DNA of 19,992 bases from RGIG3528 sp045616485 (GCA_045616485.1 JAZLGU010000064.1:1-19992), one strand, 5' to 3'; positions 6,211 through 14,119 are shown, numbered from the stretch's first letter. The notes: a model not told the origin generated them from the sequence alone. Program-made: numbers and translations.

Positions 6211-8649
6211 ATGAAGTTCGGTTATTTTGATGATGCGGCAAAAGAGTACGTTATCACTACTCCCAAGACTCCGCTTCCATGGATCAATTATCTTGGATCC
6301 AATGCTTTCTTTTCACTGATCTCCAATACATGCGGTGGCTACACCTTTTACAAGGATGCAAAGCTCCTGCGTATGACACGTTATCGTTATAACAGCTGTC
6401 CTGTAGATAATAACGGTAAGTATTTTTATATCAAAGATGGCGACAGCATCTGGAATCCCGGCTGGCAGCCTACTCAGACCGAGCTGGATGAGTATGAGTG
6501 CCGTCATGGTATAGGCTATTCCAAATTCCATGGCGCAAAGAATGCTGTTTCTGCAGATGTTATGACTCTCGTACCTGCAGATGACAATTGTGAAGTAAGC
6601 CGTATTGTGCTTAAGAACAACGGCTCTTCTGAGAAGAAGATTCAGCTTTTCTCCTATGTGGAGTTCTGTCTGTGGAATGCAGATGATGATATGAAGAACT
6701 ATCAGAGAAATCTGTCTACAGGTGAGGTGGAAGTAGTTGACTCCACTATTTTCCACAGGACTGAGTACAGAGAGAGACGTAATCACTATGCTATCTACTC
6801 TGTAAATACAAAGGTTGATGGCTTTGATACCAGCCGTGATGCCTTTACCGGAGCTTATTACAGAAGTTCCAGAAATCCTCTTGCAGTAGAGCAGGGCAGA
6901 TGCACAGGCTCTATGGCTTCCGGATGGTATCCTATTGCATCCCATCAGATAGATGTGACTCTGGCTCCCGGTGAAGAGAAGAGCTACATTTTCGTACTTG
7001 GCTATATCGAAAATGCCGAGGACGATAAGTGGGAAAGCTATGGTGTTATTAATAAAAAGCAGGCTTATGAGATGCTGGACAGATATAAGACAGATGAGCA
7101 GTTTTTCAAGGCTGTAGACAATCTTAAGGCTTACTGGGACGCTCTTCTTTCCAAGTATACCGTAAGCTCCAATAACGACAAGGTTAACCGTATGGTTAAT
7201 ATCTGGAATCAGTATCAGTGCATGGTTACATTCAACATGTCCCGTTCAGCTTCTTACTACGAGACTGGTATTGGCCGTGGTATGGGCTTCCGTGACTCCT
7301 GTCAGGACCTTTTGGGCTTTGTACATCTTATTCCTGACAGAGCAAGAGAAAGAATTATTGATATTGCATCTACACAGTTTGAGGATGGCTCTGCTTATCA
7401 CCAGTATCAGCCTCTTACCAAGAAGGGTAATGCAGATATCGGTTCAGGCTTTAACGATGATCCGCTTTGGCTTATTGCCGGCACCTCCGCATACATCAGA
7501 GAGACAGGAGATGTTTCAATACTTAAAGAGTCTGTTCCTTACGACAACGACTGGTCCAAGGCTACTACTCTTATGGAGCATCTCAAGAGATCTTTGGATT
7601 ATATCATTAATCACAAGGGACCACATGCACTTCCTCTTATCGGACGTGCTGACTGGAATGACTGCCTGAATCTGAACTGCTTCTCCAGGGTACCCGGTGA
7701 ATCCTTCCAGACCTTTGGACCTTCCGAAGGACCTGTAGCTGAGTCTGTTTTTATCGGTGGTATGTTTGTAAAATACGGCGAAGAGTATGCTCAGCTGGCA
7801 GAGCTTCTGGGTGATGCAGATGAGGCAGCACGTGCCCGCAAGGAAGTTGAGATTATGACTGCAGCTGTTGAAAAAGACGGTTGGGACGGCAAGTGGTTTG
7901 TAAGAGCATATGATGCTTATTCCAATAAGATCGGTGGCGCTGAGTGTGAGGAAGGCCAGATTTACATCGAGCCTCAGGGCTTCTGCGTAATGGCAGGCAT
8001 CGGCAAGGACAACGGAAAGGCTGTTCAGGCACTGGATTCTGTTAAGGAAAAGCTGGATACAGAGTATGGTATCATGATTCTTCAGCCTGCTTACACCAGA
8101 TATCATCTGGAGCTGGGCGAGATTTCCTCATATCCACCGGGATATAAGGAAAATGCAGGTATTTTCTGCCACAACAATCCATGGGTATCCATAGCTGAAA
8201 CAGTAGTAGGCCGTGGTGACAGAGCTTTCGAGATCTACAAGAAAACATGCCCTGCATATACAGAGGAGTTCTCTGAGATTCATGCTACAGAGCCTTATGT
8301 ATATTCACAGATGGTAGCAGGCCGCGATGCTGTATATCATGGACAGGCAAAGAATTCCTGGCTTACAGGTACTGCGGCATGGACATTCGTTAACGTTTCC
8401 CAGTATATTCTGGGCGCATATCCTACCCACAAGGGTCTTTCCATTGATCCATGTGTACCTCACGATTTTGGTGATTTCACCCTTACCCGTGAGTACAGAG
8501 GTGTGAGATACCACATCACAGTGCAGACAAATGGCTGTGAAAAGGGTGTAAAGAGTCTGGTTGTGGACGGTAAAGAATACACAGGCACTACAGTAATTCC
8601 ATTTGAGAATGGTAAAAAAGATGTTGATGTAACTGTTGTAATGGGCTAA
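6211..8649 (+). CDS. cbpA: Cellobiose phosphorylase (GH94)
   Basis: 812 residues, matching the approximately 810 of cytoplasmic clostridial cellobiose phosphorylases. The N-terminal beta-sandwich domain (about 1-300) starts MKFGYFDDAAKEYVI. The (alpha/alpha)6 catalytic domain follows, with GRGMGFRDSCQDLLG (near 352-366), FNDDPLWLI and RADWNDCLNL (D481-W-N-D484; the second Asp is the likely acid catalyst by homology) and YPPGYKENAGIFCHNNPWV. The enzyme splits cellobiose with phosphate into glucose-1-phosphate and glucose, saving ATP during cellulose-derived sugar use. There is no signal peptide, so it acts in the cytoplasm; no transporter is in the window. The start has an ideal GGAGGG site six bases upstream. 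The leader carries a LacI/cre-like site. Related GH94 specificities such as other beta-glucan phosphorylases cannot be fully excluded. Confidence 0.93.
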   Translation: MKFGYFDDAAKEYVITTPKTPLPWINYLGSNAFFSLISNTCGGYTFYKDAKLLRMTRYRYNSCPVDNNGKYFYIKDGDSIWNPGWQPTQTELDEYECRHGIGYSKFHGAKNAVSADVMTLVPADDNCEVSRIVLKNNGSSEKKIQLFSYVEFCLWNADDDMKNYQRNLSTGEVEVVDSTIFHRTEYRERRNHYAIYSVNTKVDGFDTSRDAFTGAYYRSSRNPLAVEQGRCTGSMASGWYPIASHQIDVTLAPGEEKSYIFVLGYIENAEDDKWESYGVINKKQAYEMLDRYKTDEQFFKAVDNLKAYWDALLSKYTVSSNNDKVNRMVNIWNQYQCMVTFNMSRSASYYETGIGRGMGFRDSCQDLLGFVHLIPDRARERIIDIASTQFEDGSAYHQYQPLTKKGNADIGSGFNDDPLWLIAGTSAYIRETGDVSILKESVPYDNDWSKATTLMEHLKRSLDYIINHKGPHALPLIGRADWNDCLNLNCFSRVPGESFQTFGPSEGPVAESVFIGGMFVKYGEEYAQLAELLGDADEAARARKEVEIMTAAVEKDGWDGKWFVRAYDAYSNKIGGAECEEGQIYIEPQGFCVMAGIGKDNGKAVQALDSVKEKLDTEYGIMILQPAYTRYHLELGEISSYPPGYKENAGIFCHNNPWVSIAETVVGRGDRAFEIYKKTCPAYTEEFSEIHATEPYVYSQMVAGRDAVYHGQAKNSWLTGTAAWTFVNVSQYILGAYPTHKGLSIDPCVPHDFGDFTLTREYRGVRYHITVQTNGCEKGVKSLVVDGKEYTGTTVIPFENGKKDVDVTVVMG

Positions 8650-8664
8650 TAAATGGTATATAAT
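8636..8664 (+). promoter_or_regulatory. Promoter of the tocopherol-cyclase-like operon
   Basis: TTGTAA (8636-8641), 17-bp spacer, perfect TATAAT (8659-8664). The -35 lies in the last codons of cellobiose phosphorylase. No terminator separates the genes, so read-through plus an internal promoter is likely. Confidence 0.65.
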
Positions 8665-8712
8665 GTTTTGTAGTGTAGTATTTTGGGATGATATTATCCG
8701 GAGGAAAATTAT

Positions 8713-9999
8713 ATGAGATATGATTTTACCGGGCTTTCAGAAAAACTGCAAAACATTACCGGCAAAGTTACAGCCAATGTTTCTGAAGCCAATCATTTTA
8801 ATGTTTCAGATCAGTACAAAAATGCATATATGCTGAAAGGGCGTTTAGCCCGGAACGGCTATGACTGGTGGTGGCATTCCTTCACGGGAAGGGATGCTGA
8901 GACCGGTGAAGAGAAGGGGTTTTTCGTGGAGTACTTCATGATAAACCCCGCTTTTGGTGGAGCAGAGCCTGTGTTTGGACAGCTCGCTTCCAACAAGGAA
9001 AAGGGCATTAAGCCTTCCTACCTTATGGTGAAGGCCGGAGCCTGGGGCGAAGATCACAGTCAGCTCCACAGGTTTTTCGGCTGGGATAAGGTACGGGTGA
9101 CAGATACGGTTCCTTTTGAGCTGGAGGCGGAAGACTGCTACTGCAGCGAAGGCAGAATAGCAGGATCGGTATCGGTGACAGCCCGGGAGGCTGCAGACCA
9201 TCCTGAGTACATGAGTGATGCAGGTGAGATGCGATGGAGCCTTTCAGTAGACAAGCAGCTGGCCTTCAATGTAGGATACGGTACCAGCACAGCACTTAGA
9301 GCTTCCAAGGCTTTCGAGATGTATTGGCATGCTGAGGGCATAAAAACTGAGTACTCAGGTATGATAGAGTATAATGGCAGACAGTATATAGTTTCGCCCG
9401 AATCCTCTTATGGCTACGCCGATAAGAACTGGGGCTACGATTTTACATCGCCATGGGTATGGCTTAGCTCCAACAATCTCATATCCAATACCACCGGCAA
9501 GAGGCTTCGCAATTCTGCTTTTGATATCGGAGGCGGCAAGCCTTGTATTACAAGCGGTGCCAGATATGACAATGAAAGAAAAATAGGTGATTCAATTACA
9601 TTCTATAATCCTATTGATTTCCGACTGGAGATAAAGGATAAACTGCTGGGGGCCTTCTACTATGAAGGGCAGGAAATAGAATTTAATTTTACAAAGGCAT
9701 GGATGAGACCGGCTACCAGATATAAGTGCCGGGAGACAGAAGACGAGATTATCTGGCATATAGAGCAGGAAAATAGCAGCCATATCATGCAGACTAATAT
9801 TCACTGCAAAAAGAAAGACATGATATTGGTAGCCTATGAGGCTCCGGATGGCAGTAAACGCCATAACAGGCTTTGGAATGGCGGTAATGGCGAGGGATGG
9901 ATACGCCTGTACGAGAAAAAAGACGGGGAAAAATTATTAATCGATGTTATTAATGCCAAGAATGTCGGTTGTGAGTATGGCGTATTTGATAAGGATTAA
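8713..9999 (+). CDS. Tocopherol cyclase-like family protein
   Basis: 428 residues, no signal peptide or membrane helix; rich in Trp and Tyr and apparently all-beta. An early block (NGYDWWWHSFTGRD and FFVEYFMINPAFGG, near 48-80) and the later block YGYADKNWGYDFTSPWVWLS (near 235-255) match the pattern of the tocopherol cyclase-like family, in which a K-N-W-G segment precedes a W-x-W-x-x-x-N strand. True tocopherol cyclases form the chromanol ring in plants and cyanobacteria. That chemistry is not expected in an anaerobic Firmicute, so a different lipid or glycan ligand is likely. The start follows CCGGAGGAAAATTAT. The gene begins 63 bases after cellobiose phosphorylase and is followed at 17 bases by a PHP-domain gene. 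The fold assignment is from motif memory only. Confidence 0.65.
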   Translation: MRYDFTGLSEKLQNITGKVTANVSEANHFNVSDQYKNAYMLKGRLARNGYDWWWHSFTGRDAETGEEKGFFVEYFMINPAFGGAEPVFGQLASNKEKGIKPSYLMVKAGAWGEDHSQLHRFFGWDKVRVTDTVPFELEAEDCYCSEGRIAGSVSVTAREAADHPEYMSDAGEMRWSLSVDKQLAFNVGYGTSTALRASKAFEMYWHAEGIKTEYSGMIEYNGRQYIVSPESSYGYADKNWGYDFTSPWVWLSSNNLISNTTGKRLRNSAFDIGGGKPCITSGARYDNERKIGDSITFYNPIDFRLEIKDKLLGAFYYEGQEIEFNFTKAWMRPATRYKCRETEDEIIWHIEQENSSHIMQTNIHCKKKDMILVAYEAPDGSKRHNRLWNGGNGEGWIRLYEKKDGEKLLIDVINAKNVGCEYGVFDKD

Positions 10000-10016
10000 T
10001 TGAGAAAAGGAAAATC

Positions 10017-10916
10017 ATGACAGGGAAGTTGTATTTTTACGAAACGCATTTGCACACTATGGAAGGCAGCGCGTGTTCTCACACAGCTGCAGAAGATTTT
10101 GTAGAAGCTTATAAAAACAAGGGGTATGCCGGTATTATCGTTACTGATCATTTCTTTAACGGTAACAGTGCCATATCCAGAGATTTGCCATGGGAAGACC
10201 GGATAGACGCTTATTGTGAGGGCTACGAAAGAGCCAAGAAGATGGGCGACAAGCTGGATTTGCAGGTGTTTTTCGGCATGGAAGTCAACTTTTATGGAGA
10301 TGAATTTATACTTTTAGGACCGGATAAAAAATGGTTGAAAAAACATCCTGAGATAATGGAATGGACCTGCTCGGAGCTCTATGAAGAGATCCATAAAATA
10401 GGAGGAGCCATGATTCAGGCTCATCCTTTCAGAGACAGGGACTATATCAGGAATATTATGGTACATCCGGAGACAGCCGATGCTTTTGAAGGCTACAATG
10501 CGGGCAATGACGACTATTCTGACCAGTATGCTTATGAGTACTGCAAGCAGCATGGCATTCATATGACTTCGGGCACCGATATGCATCATCTTAGCAATAT
10601 GGACCACAATCTGGGGGGTATAGCTTTTACTAAGAAGCTGACTTCTATAGAAGATTTGGCCAAGCGTATTATAGAGGCGGAAAGAGTAGTACCGCTTTTG
10701 GCTATGCCGGGCACCGGCCTGGAGGCCTGCAGAGCGTCAGCAGCTGCTATGAGTATCACAGACAATGAGTATGGGTTTATTACCTATGCCAATCGTCTGG
10801 TGCCTTCTATTGATGCTCCTTTTGAGCACCCTATAATAGAAGTTAATTATGCAGGCAGCATGCAGCCGCGTACTACCATGGATATACTTAGCTGGAATAA
10901 AGGAGGGAGCCTATGA
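10017..10916 (+). CDS. PHP-domain metal-dependent phosphoesterase
   Basis: 299 residues. PHP motifs are clear: H11-L-H13 at the start, IVTDH (D44, H45), GMEVNF near 87, QAHPFRD near 138, and SGTDMHH near 186-192. These residues would bind two or three divalent metals and hydrolyse phosphoesters, as in histidinol phosphatase or RNase AM-like enzymes; the substrate is unknown. Residues after about 225 (EACRASAAAMSITDNEYGFI to the end) are not part of the usual PHP core and I do not recognise them. The start follows AAAAGGAAAATC. The stop overlaps the next start as ATGA, indicating translational coupling with the alpha/beta hydrolase. Confidence 0.85.
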   Translation: MTGKLYFYETHLHTMEGSACSHTAAEDFVEAYKNKGYAGIIVTDHFFNGNSAISRDLPWEDRIDAYCEGYERAKKMGDKLDLQVFFGMEVNFYGDEFILLGPDKKWLKKHPEIMEWTCSELYEEIHKIGGAMIQAHPFRDRDYIRNIMVHPETADAFEGYNAGNDDYSDQYAYEYCKQHGIHMTSGTDMHHLSNMDHNLGGIAFTKKLTSIEDLAKRIIEAERVVPLLAMPGTGLEACRASAAAMSITDNEYGFITYANRLVPSIDAPFEHPIIEVNYAGSMQPRTTMDILSWNKGGSL

Positions 10917-11830
10917 GATTCATCTTTATAGGGCTCATTGTGCTAATAATTTTGTTATTAGCACTTTTTATTGGGCTGGCAGCCTACACGACTTTTCCCA
11001 GGACTTCTCTGGAAGCCAGTAAGAACTGGGAGATCGCCCATGGCTGCTTTAGAGATTTTGACAAAAGAGATATTAAAGAATATACATTGACAGCGGAAGA
11101 TGGACATGTAATACATGTTATATATGTGCCCAATCCTGACTTCCCGGACAGTAAAAAAGTTATGGTTATGTCTCACGGCTATACCTCGTCCAGATATGGT
11201 GATTTAAAGTATCTGAATCTTTGGATGAGACTGGGCTACAGCTGTGTTCTTTTTGACCAGCGTTTTCATGGTGCCAATTCCAGAAAGCTGAGATACAACT
11301 GCACTATGGGAGTCAAGGAAGCCCGAGACCTGATGCTTATCATCGAAGACACCTACAAGCGACTGGGCGAAGATATATATATGGGGCTGCAGGGCGAGTC
11401 CATGGGATCTGCGACCCAGATAACTGCCCTTAAATATCATCCACGGGTACATTTTCTGGTGAATGACTGTGGCTTTGCCTACATGACAGATGTGTTAAAG
11501 GGAGAGCTTAAAAATCTTTTTCGTTTACCTAGCTGGCTGGTATATCCCGCATCCTTTTTCAGTCACATTCTTTTCGGATGGTCCTATATAAAGCATCGCC
11601 CCATAGATTCACTTGCTGACAATACTATTCCCATTTGTTTTGTGCATGGAGAAAAGGATCTTTTAATTAATAATTCACACTCTTTCGCCATGAAAGAGGC
11701 TACAAAAGGATACGCCGAGGTCAATATCTTTGAAGGGGCGGGACATGCGGAAGCACTGTACTCCAATGAGGAAAAGTATTATGAAATGCTGGTGGAATTC
11801 CTGAAAAAAGTGGAGGAGCTGGAAGGGTAA
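10913..11830 (+). CDS. Membrane-anchored alpha/beta hydrolase
   Basis: 305 residues. A single N-terminal hydrophobic helix (residues 3-25, FIFIGLIVLIILLLALFIGL) without a cleavage or lipobox motif suggests a membrane anchor with the enzyme outside. The domain shows SHGYTSSRYG (oxyanion region), FDQRFHG, the nucleophile elbow G-E-S163-M-G, catalytic Asp in GEKDLLI and catalytic His in GAGHAEALY. This is the YqkD/BAAT-like hydrolase pattern, with esterase or peptidase-type activity of unknown substrate. It overlaps the PHP gene by four bases and has GGAGGGAGCCT before its ATG. No terminator follows; an A-rich stretch and the tRNA-Leu promoter come next. Confidence 0.88.
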   Translation: MRFIFIGLIVLIILLLALFIGLAAYTTFPRTSLEASKNWEIAHGCFRDFDKRDIKEYTLTAEDGHVIHVIYVPNPDFPDSKKVMVMSHGYTSSRYGDLKYLNLWMRLGYSCVLFDQRFHGANSRKLRYNCTMGVKEARDLMLIIEDTYKRLGEDIYMGLQGESMGSATQITALKYHPRVHFLVNDCGFAYMTDVLKGELKNLFRLPSWLVYPASFFSHILFGWSYIKHRPIDSLADNTIPICFVHGEKDLLINNSHSFAMKEATKGYAEVNIFEGAGHAEALYSNEEKYYEMLVEFLKKVEELEG

Positions 11831-11881
11831 CAGCGTCGGAGAAAAAATTTAAAAAAGTTTAAAAAAAGTTTTAAAATAGTG

Positions 11882-11910
11882 TTGACATTACCGCTGTATG
11901 GTGGTATACT
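11882..11910 (+). promoter_or_regulatory. Sigma-A promoter of tRNA-Leu
   Basis: Perfect TTGACA (11882-11887), 17-bp spacer, TATACT (11905-11910) preceded by TGG. Phased A/T tracts at 11846-11878 immediately upstream look like an UP element, as expected for a stable-RNA promoter. Confidence 0.9.
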
Positions 11911-11938
11911 CTCGTTCGTCGCTTGAGAAAAGCGGAAT

Positions 11939-12021
11939 GCGGAAATGCTGGAATTGGCAGACAGGCATGACTAAGGATCATGTGGCTTACGGCCGTGAGG
12001 GTTCAAGTCCCTTTTTCCGCA
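11939..12021 (+). tRNA. tRNA-Leu (anticodon AAG)
   Basis: 83-nt class II tRNA. The acceptor stem is GCGGAAA/TTTCCGC with discriminator A. The anticodon stem CATGA/TCATG encloses CTAAGGA, giving AAG (codon CTT; A34 presumably modified to inosine, or read as such). A long variable arm (TGGCTTACGGCCGTG region) marks Leu. The T-arm has GGTTCAAGTCC. CCA is not encoded. Confidence 0.93.
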
Positions 12022-12023
12022 GG

Positions 12024-12059
12024 ACAAAAAAAGGTCGCAATTTTGCGACCTTTTTTTTG
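12024..12059 (+). terminator. Strong bidirectional terminator after tRNA-Leu
   Basis: GGTCGCAA (12033-12040) pairs with TTGCGACC (12043-12050), followed by eight T and preceded by seven A. The A/T arms and flanking GGAC/GTCC extend the pairing to about 20 bp, so it should work from both sides. Confidence 0.93.
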
Positions 12060-12073
12060 TCCTGCAGAAACGG

Positions 12074-12202
12074 GATGAACCCCGGAGCATGCTCCGGGGT
12101 TCAGGGTCTCGCATCAACGTATTTCATGCGCCGCACACGGCTTTGAAATACTATGCTCGGTCGGCGCAAAGCAGATGCCACCGGCATCTAGCGCCCCTTT
12201 TT
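12074..12202 (+). other. Structured repeat element, copy 1 (candidate non-coding RNA or BIME-like repeat)
   Basis: Lies in the 352-nt gene-free stretch 12022-12374. In order: GATG; a perfect 28-bp palindrome (12076-12103); GGGTCTC; a hairpin with arms GTATTTCA/TGAAATAC inside GCAT/ATGC; CGGTC; a nested hairpin with outer stem GGCGC/GCGCC (12163-12167/12191-12195) and inner AGATGCC-ACC-GGCATCT (12173-12189); then CCCTTTTT. The same frame of conserved bases occurs on the minus strand at 19755-19842 with compensatory changes in the inner stem. No plausible protein frame covers it. The T-run after the last stem could end a transcript. Confidence 0.7.
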
Positions 12203-12210
12203 CCTTTGCG

Positions 12211-12227
12211 TGTCGACTTTGTCGACA
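12211..12227. repeat. TGTCGAC-TTT-GTCGACA palindrome, copy 1
   Basis: 7-bp perfect inverted repeat with a 3-base spacer. Related copies at 17434-17450 and 19884-19900 share the same arms and differ only in the TTT/AAA orientation of the spacer. It lies nine bases after structured repeat copy 1. Confidence 0.85.
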
Positions 12228-12308
12228 TTTTGACAGCAGTTACGAAGGTGAGTGGAAATAGGGGGGCTACATGGAAGTAAAATTCGAAAAATAGGACCAT
12301 AGCCCTAT

Positions 12309-12337
12309 TTGACGAGGGGGGGGTAGCATGTTACACT
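12309..12337 (+). promoter_or_regulatory. Promoter of the LRR lipoprotein
   Basis: TTGACG (12309-12314), 17-bp spacer that includes a run of eight G, TACACT (12332-12337) preceded by TGT, an extended -10. The start would be near 12344, leaving a leader of about 30 bases. Confidence 0.6.
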
Positions 12338-12374
12338 ATGGGCCATATGATATTATTTTACTGGGGGTTAAATA

Positions 12375-13202
12375 ATGAATAAGAAACTTATTGTAGCAAT
12401 TTTGATTTTTTTGTTGTGCCTTGGAAGTGTGGCCGGATGCGGTAAAAAACCTGTATCTGATCCGCCGGTTCCTACGAATGGAGCCACAAGCACACCGGAG
12501 CCTGAAGTCACAAACACACCGGAGCCGACACCATCTGCAGCTCCAGCCTTTGATTATGAGTATAAAATAAACGGGAATGAAGTAGAGATAACAAAATATG
12601 TTGGTGTTCCTACTGATGTGGTTATTCCTGCCGAGATAGACGGACTGAAAGTGACCAGCATCGGAGACGGTGCATTTAGTAACCTTGAACGTGATACATT
12701 CCTTACAAGTGTTGTAATCCCTGAGGGCGTGACCAGCATTGGAGTATATGCATTTTATAACAATCCGGATCTTGAGAGTATAGTAATTCCTAAGAGCGTG
12801 ACCAGTATCGGTTATAGCGCTTTTGGGGGTTGTGTCGCTCTTAAGAGTATAGAAATTCCTGAAGGTATAACTGAATTGGAATTAGGTTTATTTGAGTTTT
12901 GTGGCAATCTTACAAGTATAGTACTTCCTGAGAGCTTGACTGTCATCGGAATTGGTGTATTTGAGGGCTGTGTCAATCTGGCAAGTATAGTACTTCCTAA
13001 GAGCCTGACTTTTATCGGAAGTGAAGCATTTGTAAGATGTGACAGCCTTAAGAGTATAGTAATTCCTGAGGCCGTGACTTTTATCGGAAGTGAAGCATTT
13101 GCTTACTGTAAGGAATTAAAAGAAGTATCTGTAAAGGCAGGAAGCTACGCAGAGCAGCACATGAAGGACAATTATCTTTCTATTGAAATAAAGTACTATT
13201 AA
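12375..13202 (+). CDS. BspA-type leucine-rich-repeat surface lipoprotein
   Basis: 275 residues. The lipoprotein signal peptide ends in the lipobox V-A-G-C22. Residues 23-60 form a Pro/Thr-rich linker with repeated TPEP units, suited to spanning the cell wall. Residues about 85-250 hold seven LRR_5 (BspA-like) repeats of about 23 residues, with the core [VL]T[SF]IG-x-x-AF-x-x-C and IVIP/IVLP strands; the third-last departs most (ITELELGLFEFC). A short C-terminal cap follows. Such repeats usually bind proteins or glycans at the cell surface; the ligand is unknown. The last two repeats are nearly identical in DNA, pointing to recent duplication. The start follows GGGGGTTAAATA. It ends facing the coiled-coil gene with a shared terminator. 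Confidence 0.9.
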   Translation: MNKKLIVAILIFLLCLGSVAGCGKKPVSDPPVPTNGATSTPEPEVTNTPEPTPSAAPAFDYEYKINGNEVEITKYVGVPTDVVIPAEIDGLKVTSIGDGAFSNLERDTFLTSVVIPEGVTSIGVYAFYNNPDLESIVIPKSVTSIGYSAFGGCVALKSIEIPEGITELELGLFEFCGNLTSIVLPESLTVIGIGVFEGCVNLASIVLPKSLTFIGSEAFVRCDSLKSIVIPEAVTFIGSEAFAYCKELKEVSVKAGSYAEQHMKDNYLSIEIKYY

Positions 13203-13277
13203 TTCATATCTTTAAAAAAGAATACAGAAAATACGTGCATAAGCAAATTGCTTTGTGCTCTGCATGCATAAGTAAAG

Positions 13278-13308
13278 AAAGCCCGAGGATTAATAATCCT
13301 CGGGCTTT
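13278..13308. terminator. Shared bidirectional terminator overlapping a coding end
   Basis: Perfect 14-bp stem (13278-13291 with 13295-13308; core GCCCGAGGATT) and a 3-nt loop. It ends the LRR lipoprotein from the left and the coiled-coil gene from the right. The right arm and loop encode the last residues (KPED-Y, stop at 13292-13290) of the minus-strand gene. Confidence 0.88.
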
Positions 13309-14063
13309 ACTATAGCTTCTTCTTTGACTTCGATGGTTTCGTTTTCAACAGGGGAAGCAATTTTTAGTTTTTTGAAAAAAGATTCCATTTTTTTCTTGCT
13401 CTTTGTGGAGACTTCGGCCATTTTTGGCGTGGAGTGTACTTTTATATCCACAGCCTCATCAGCGGGGGCTGAATCCTCCTTGCCTTCTTCGGGAAGTGTC
13501 TCGTAGGAGACTGCAGAGCCTACAATCTTTGATTTGACTTCTTCAATACGGGCCTCCATCCGGGCTTCAGGGTCGGATTTTTTCTTTTCTTCGATATCCT
13601 CGATGAGACGAAGATAAGTCTGGGCTTCCTGCATATTTACCATGGACTGGCGCAGCTCCTCAGCATTGGCATCCAGGGCAGCTATTTTTTCTTCGTAGGA
13701 TTTCAGTAAGGCGTCATAGTCACGACGTACACGGAAAATAGTGTTGTTGAGGCTTTTTTTAATGGAGAAAATAACATCTTCAGTATATACAAGAGAAGCA
13801 GCATAGATATCTTCGGCTCTATGTACGGCATCCTCTTTTATGCCGGCAGCCTCGCTTTCTGCCTGCATAAGGGCCCTAGTCTTGGCTTCTTTTGTAGCTT
13901 CGTACTGCTCGCAGACATCATAGACAGCATGATTCAGCTCATCTAAGAGGGCCAGCATCCTTTTTTTGGAAACGATAATATCCTCTGAGCCGTAAGCACT
14001 TTCCTTACAATTAGCCATATATATGTGTAATTTTTTCATTATTTCTTCAATTTGTTCAGGCAT
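13290..14063 (-). CDS. Cytoplasmic coiled-coil protein, DivIVA/V-ATPase-E-like, function unknown
   Basis: 257 residues, highly charged, no signal peptide or membrane segment. Residues about 25-175 are almost entirely alpha-helical with heptad spacing (LDELNHAVYDVCEQYEATKE, ARALMQAESEAAGI, YEEKIAALDANAEELRQSM), followed by an acidic, probably disordered tail (about 185-257) with a lysine patch KSKKKMESFFKKLK. The shape recalls DivIVA or stalk-type proteins, but no signature confirms this. The start follows GGGAGGTAATTGT. It is divergent from the fakB operon, with the strong 14120-14148 promoter in between. The C-terminal codons form part of its own terminator. Confidence 0.75.
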   Translation of the reverse strand: MPEQIEEIMKKLHIYMANCKESAYGSEDIIVSKKRMLALLDELNHAVYDVCEQYEATKEAKTRALMQAESEAAGIKEDAVHRAEDIYAASLVYTEDVIFSIKKSLNNTIFRVRRDYDALLKSYEEKIAALDANAEELRQSMVNMQEAQTYLRLIEDIEEKKKSDPEARMEARIEEVKSKIVGSAVSYETLPEEGKEDSAPADEAVDIKVHSTPKMAEVSTKSKKKMESFFKKLKIASPVENETIEVKEEAIVKPEDY

Positions 14064-14119
14064 ACAATTACCTCCCTACATTACAATTTTACACTAAATA
14101 AAATGGATTTCAACATCTT

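Noticed and set aside
11898..12146. Plus-strand frames over tRNA-Leu and the following repeat
   Set aside because: They pass through the tRNA and its terminator; composition is dictated by those elements.
12074..12202. Integron attC site or known riboswitch
   Set aside because: No integrase, no R-box pattern, and the element is followed by a gene only after another promoter; no riboswitch core was recognised.
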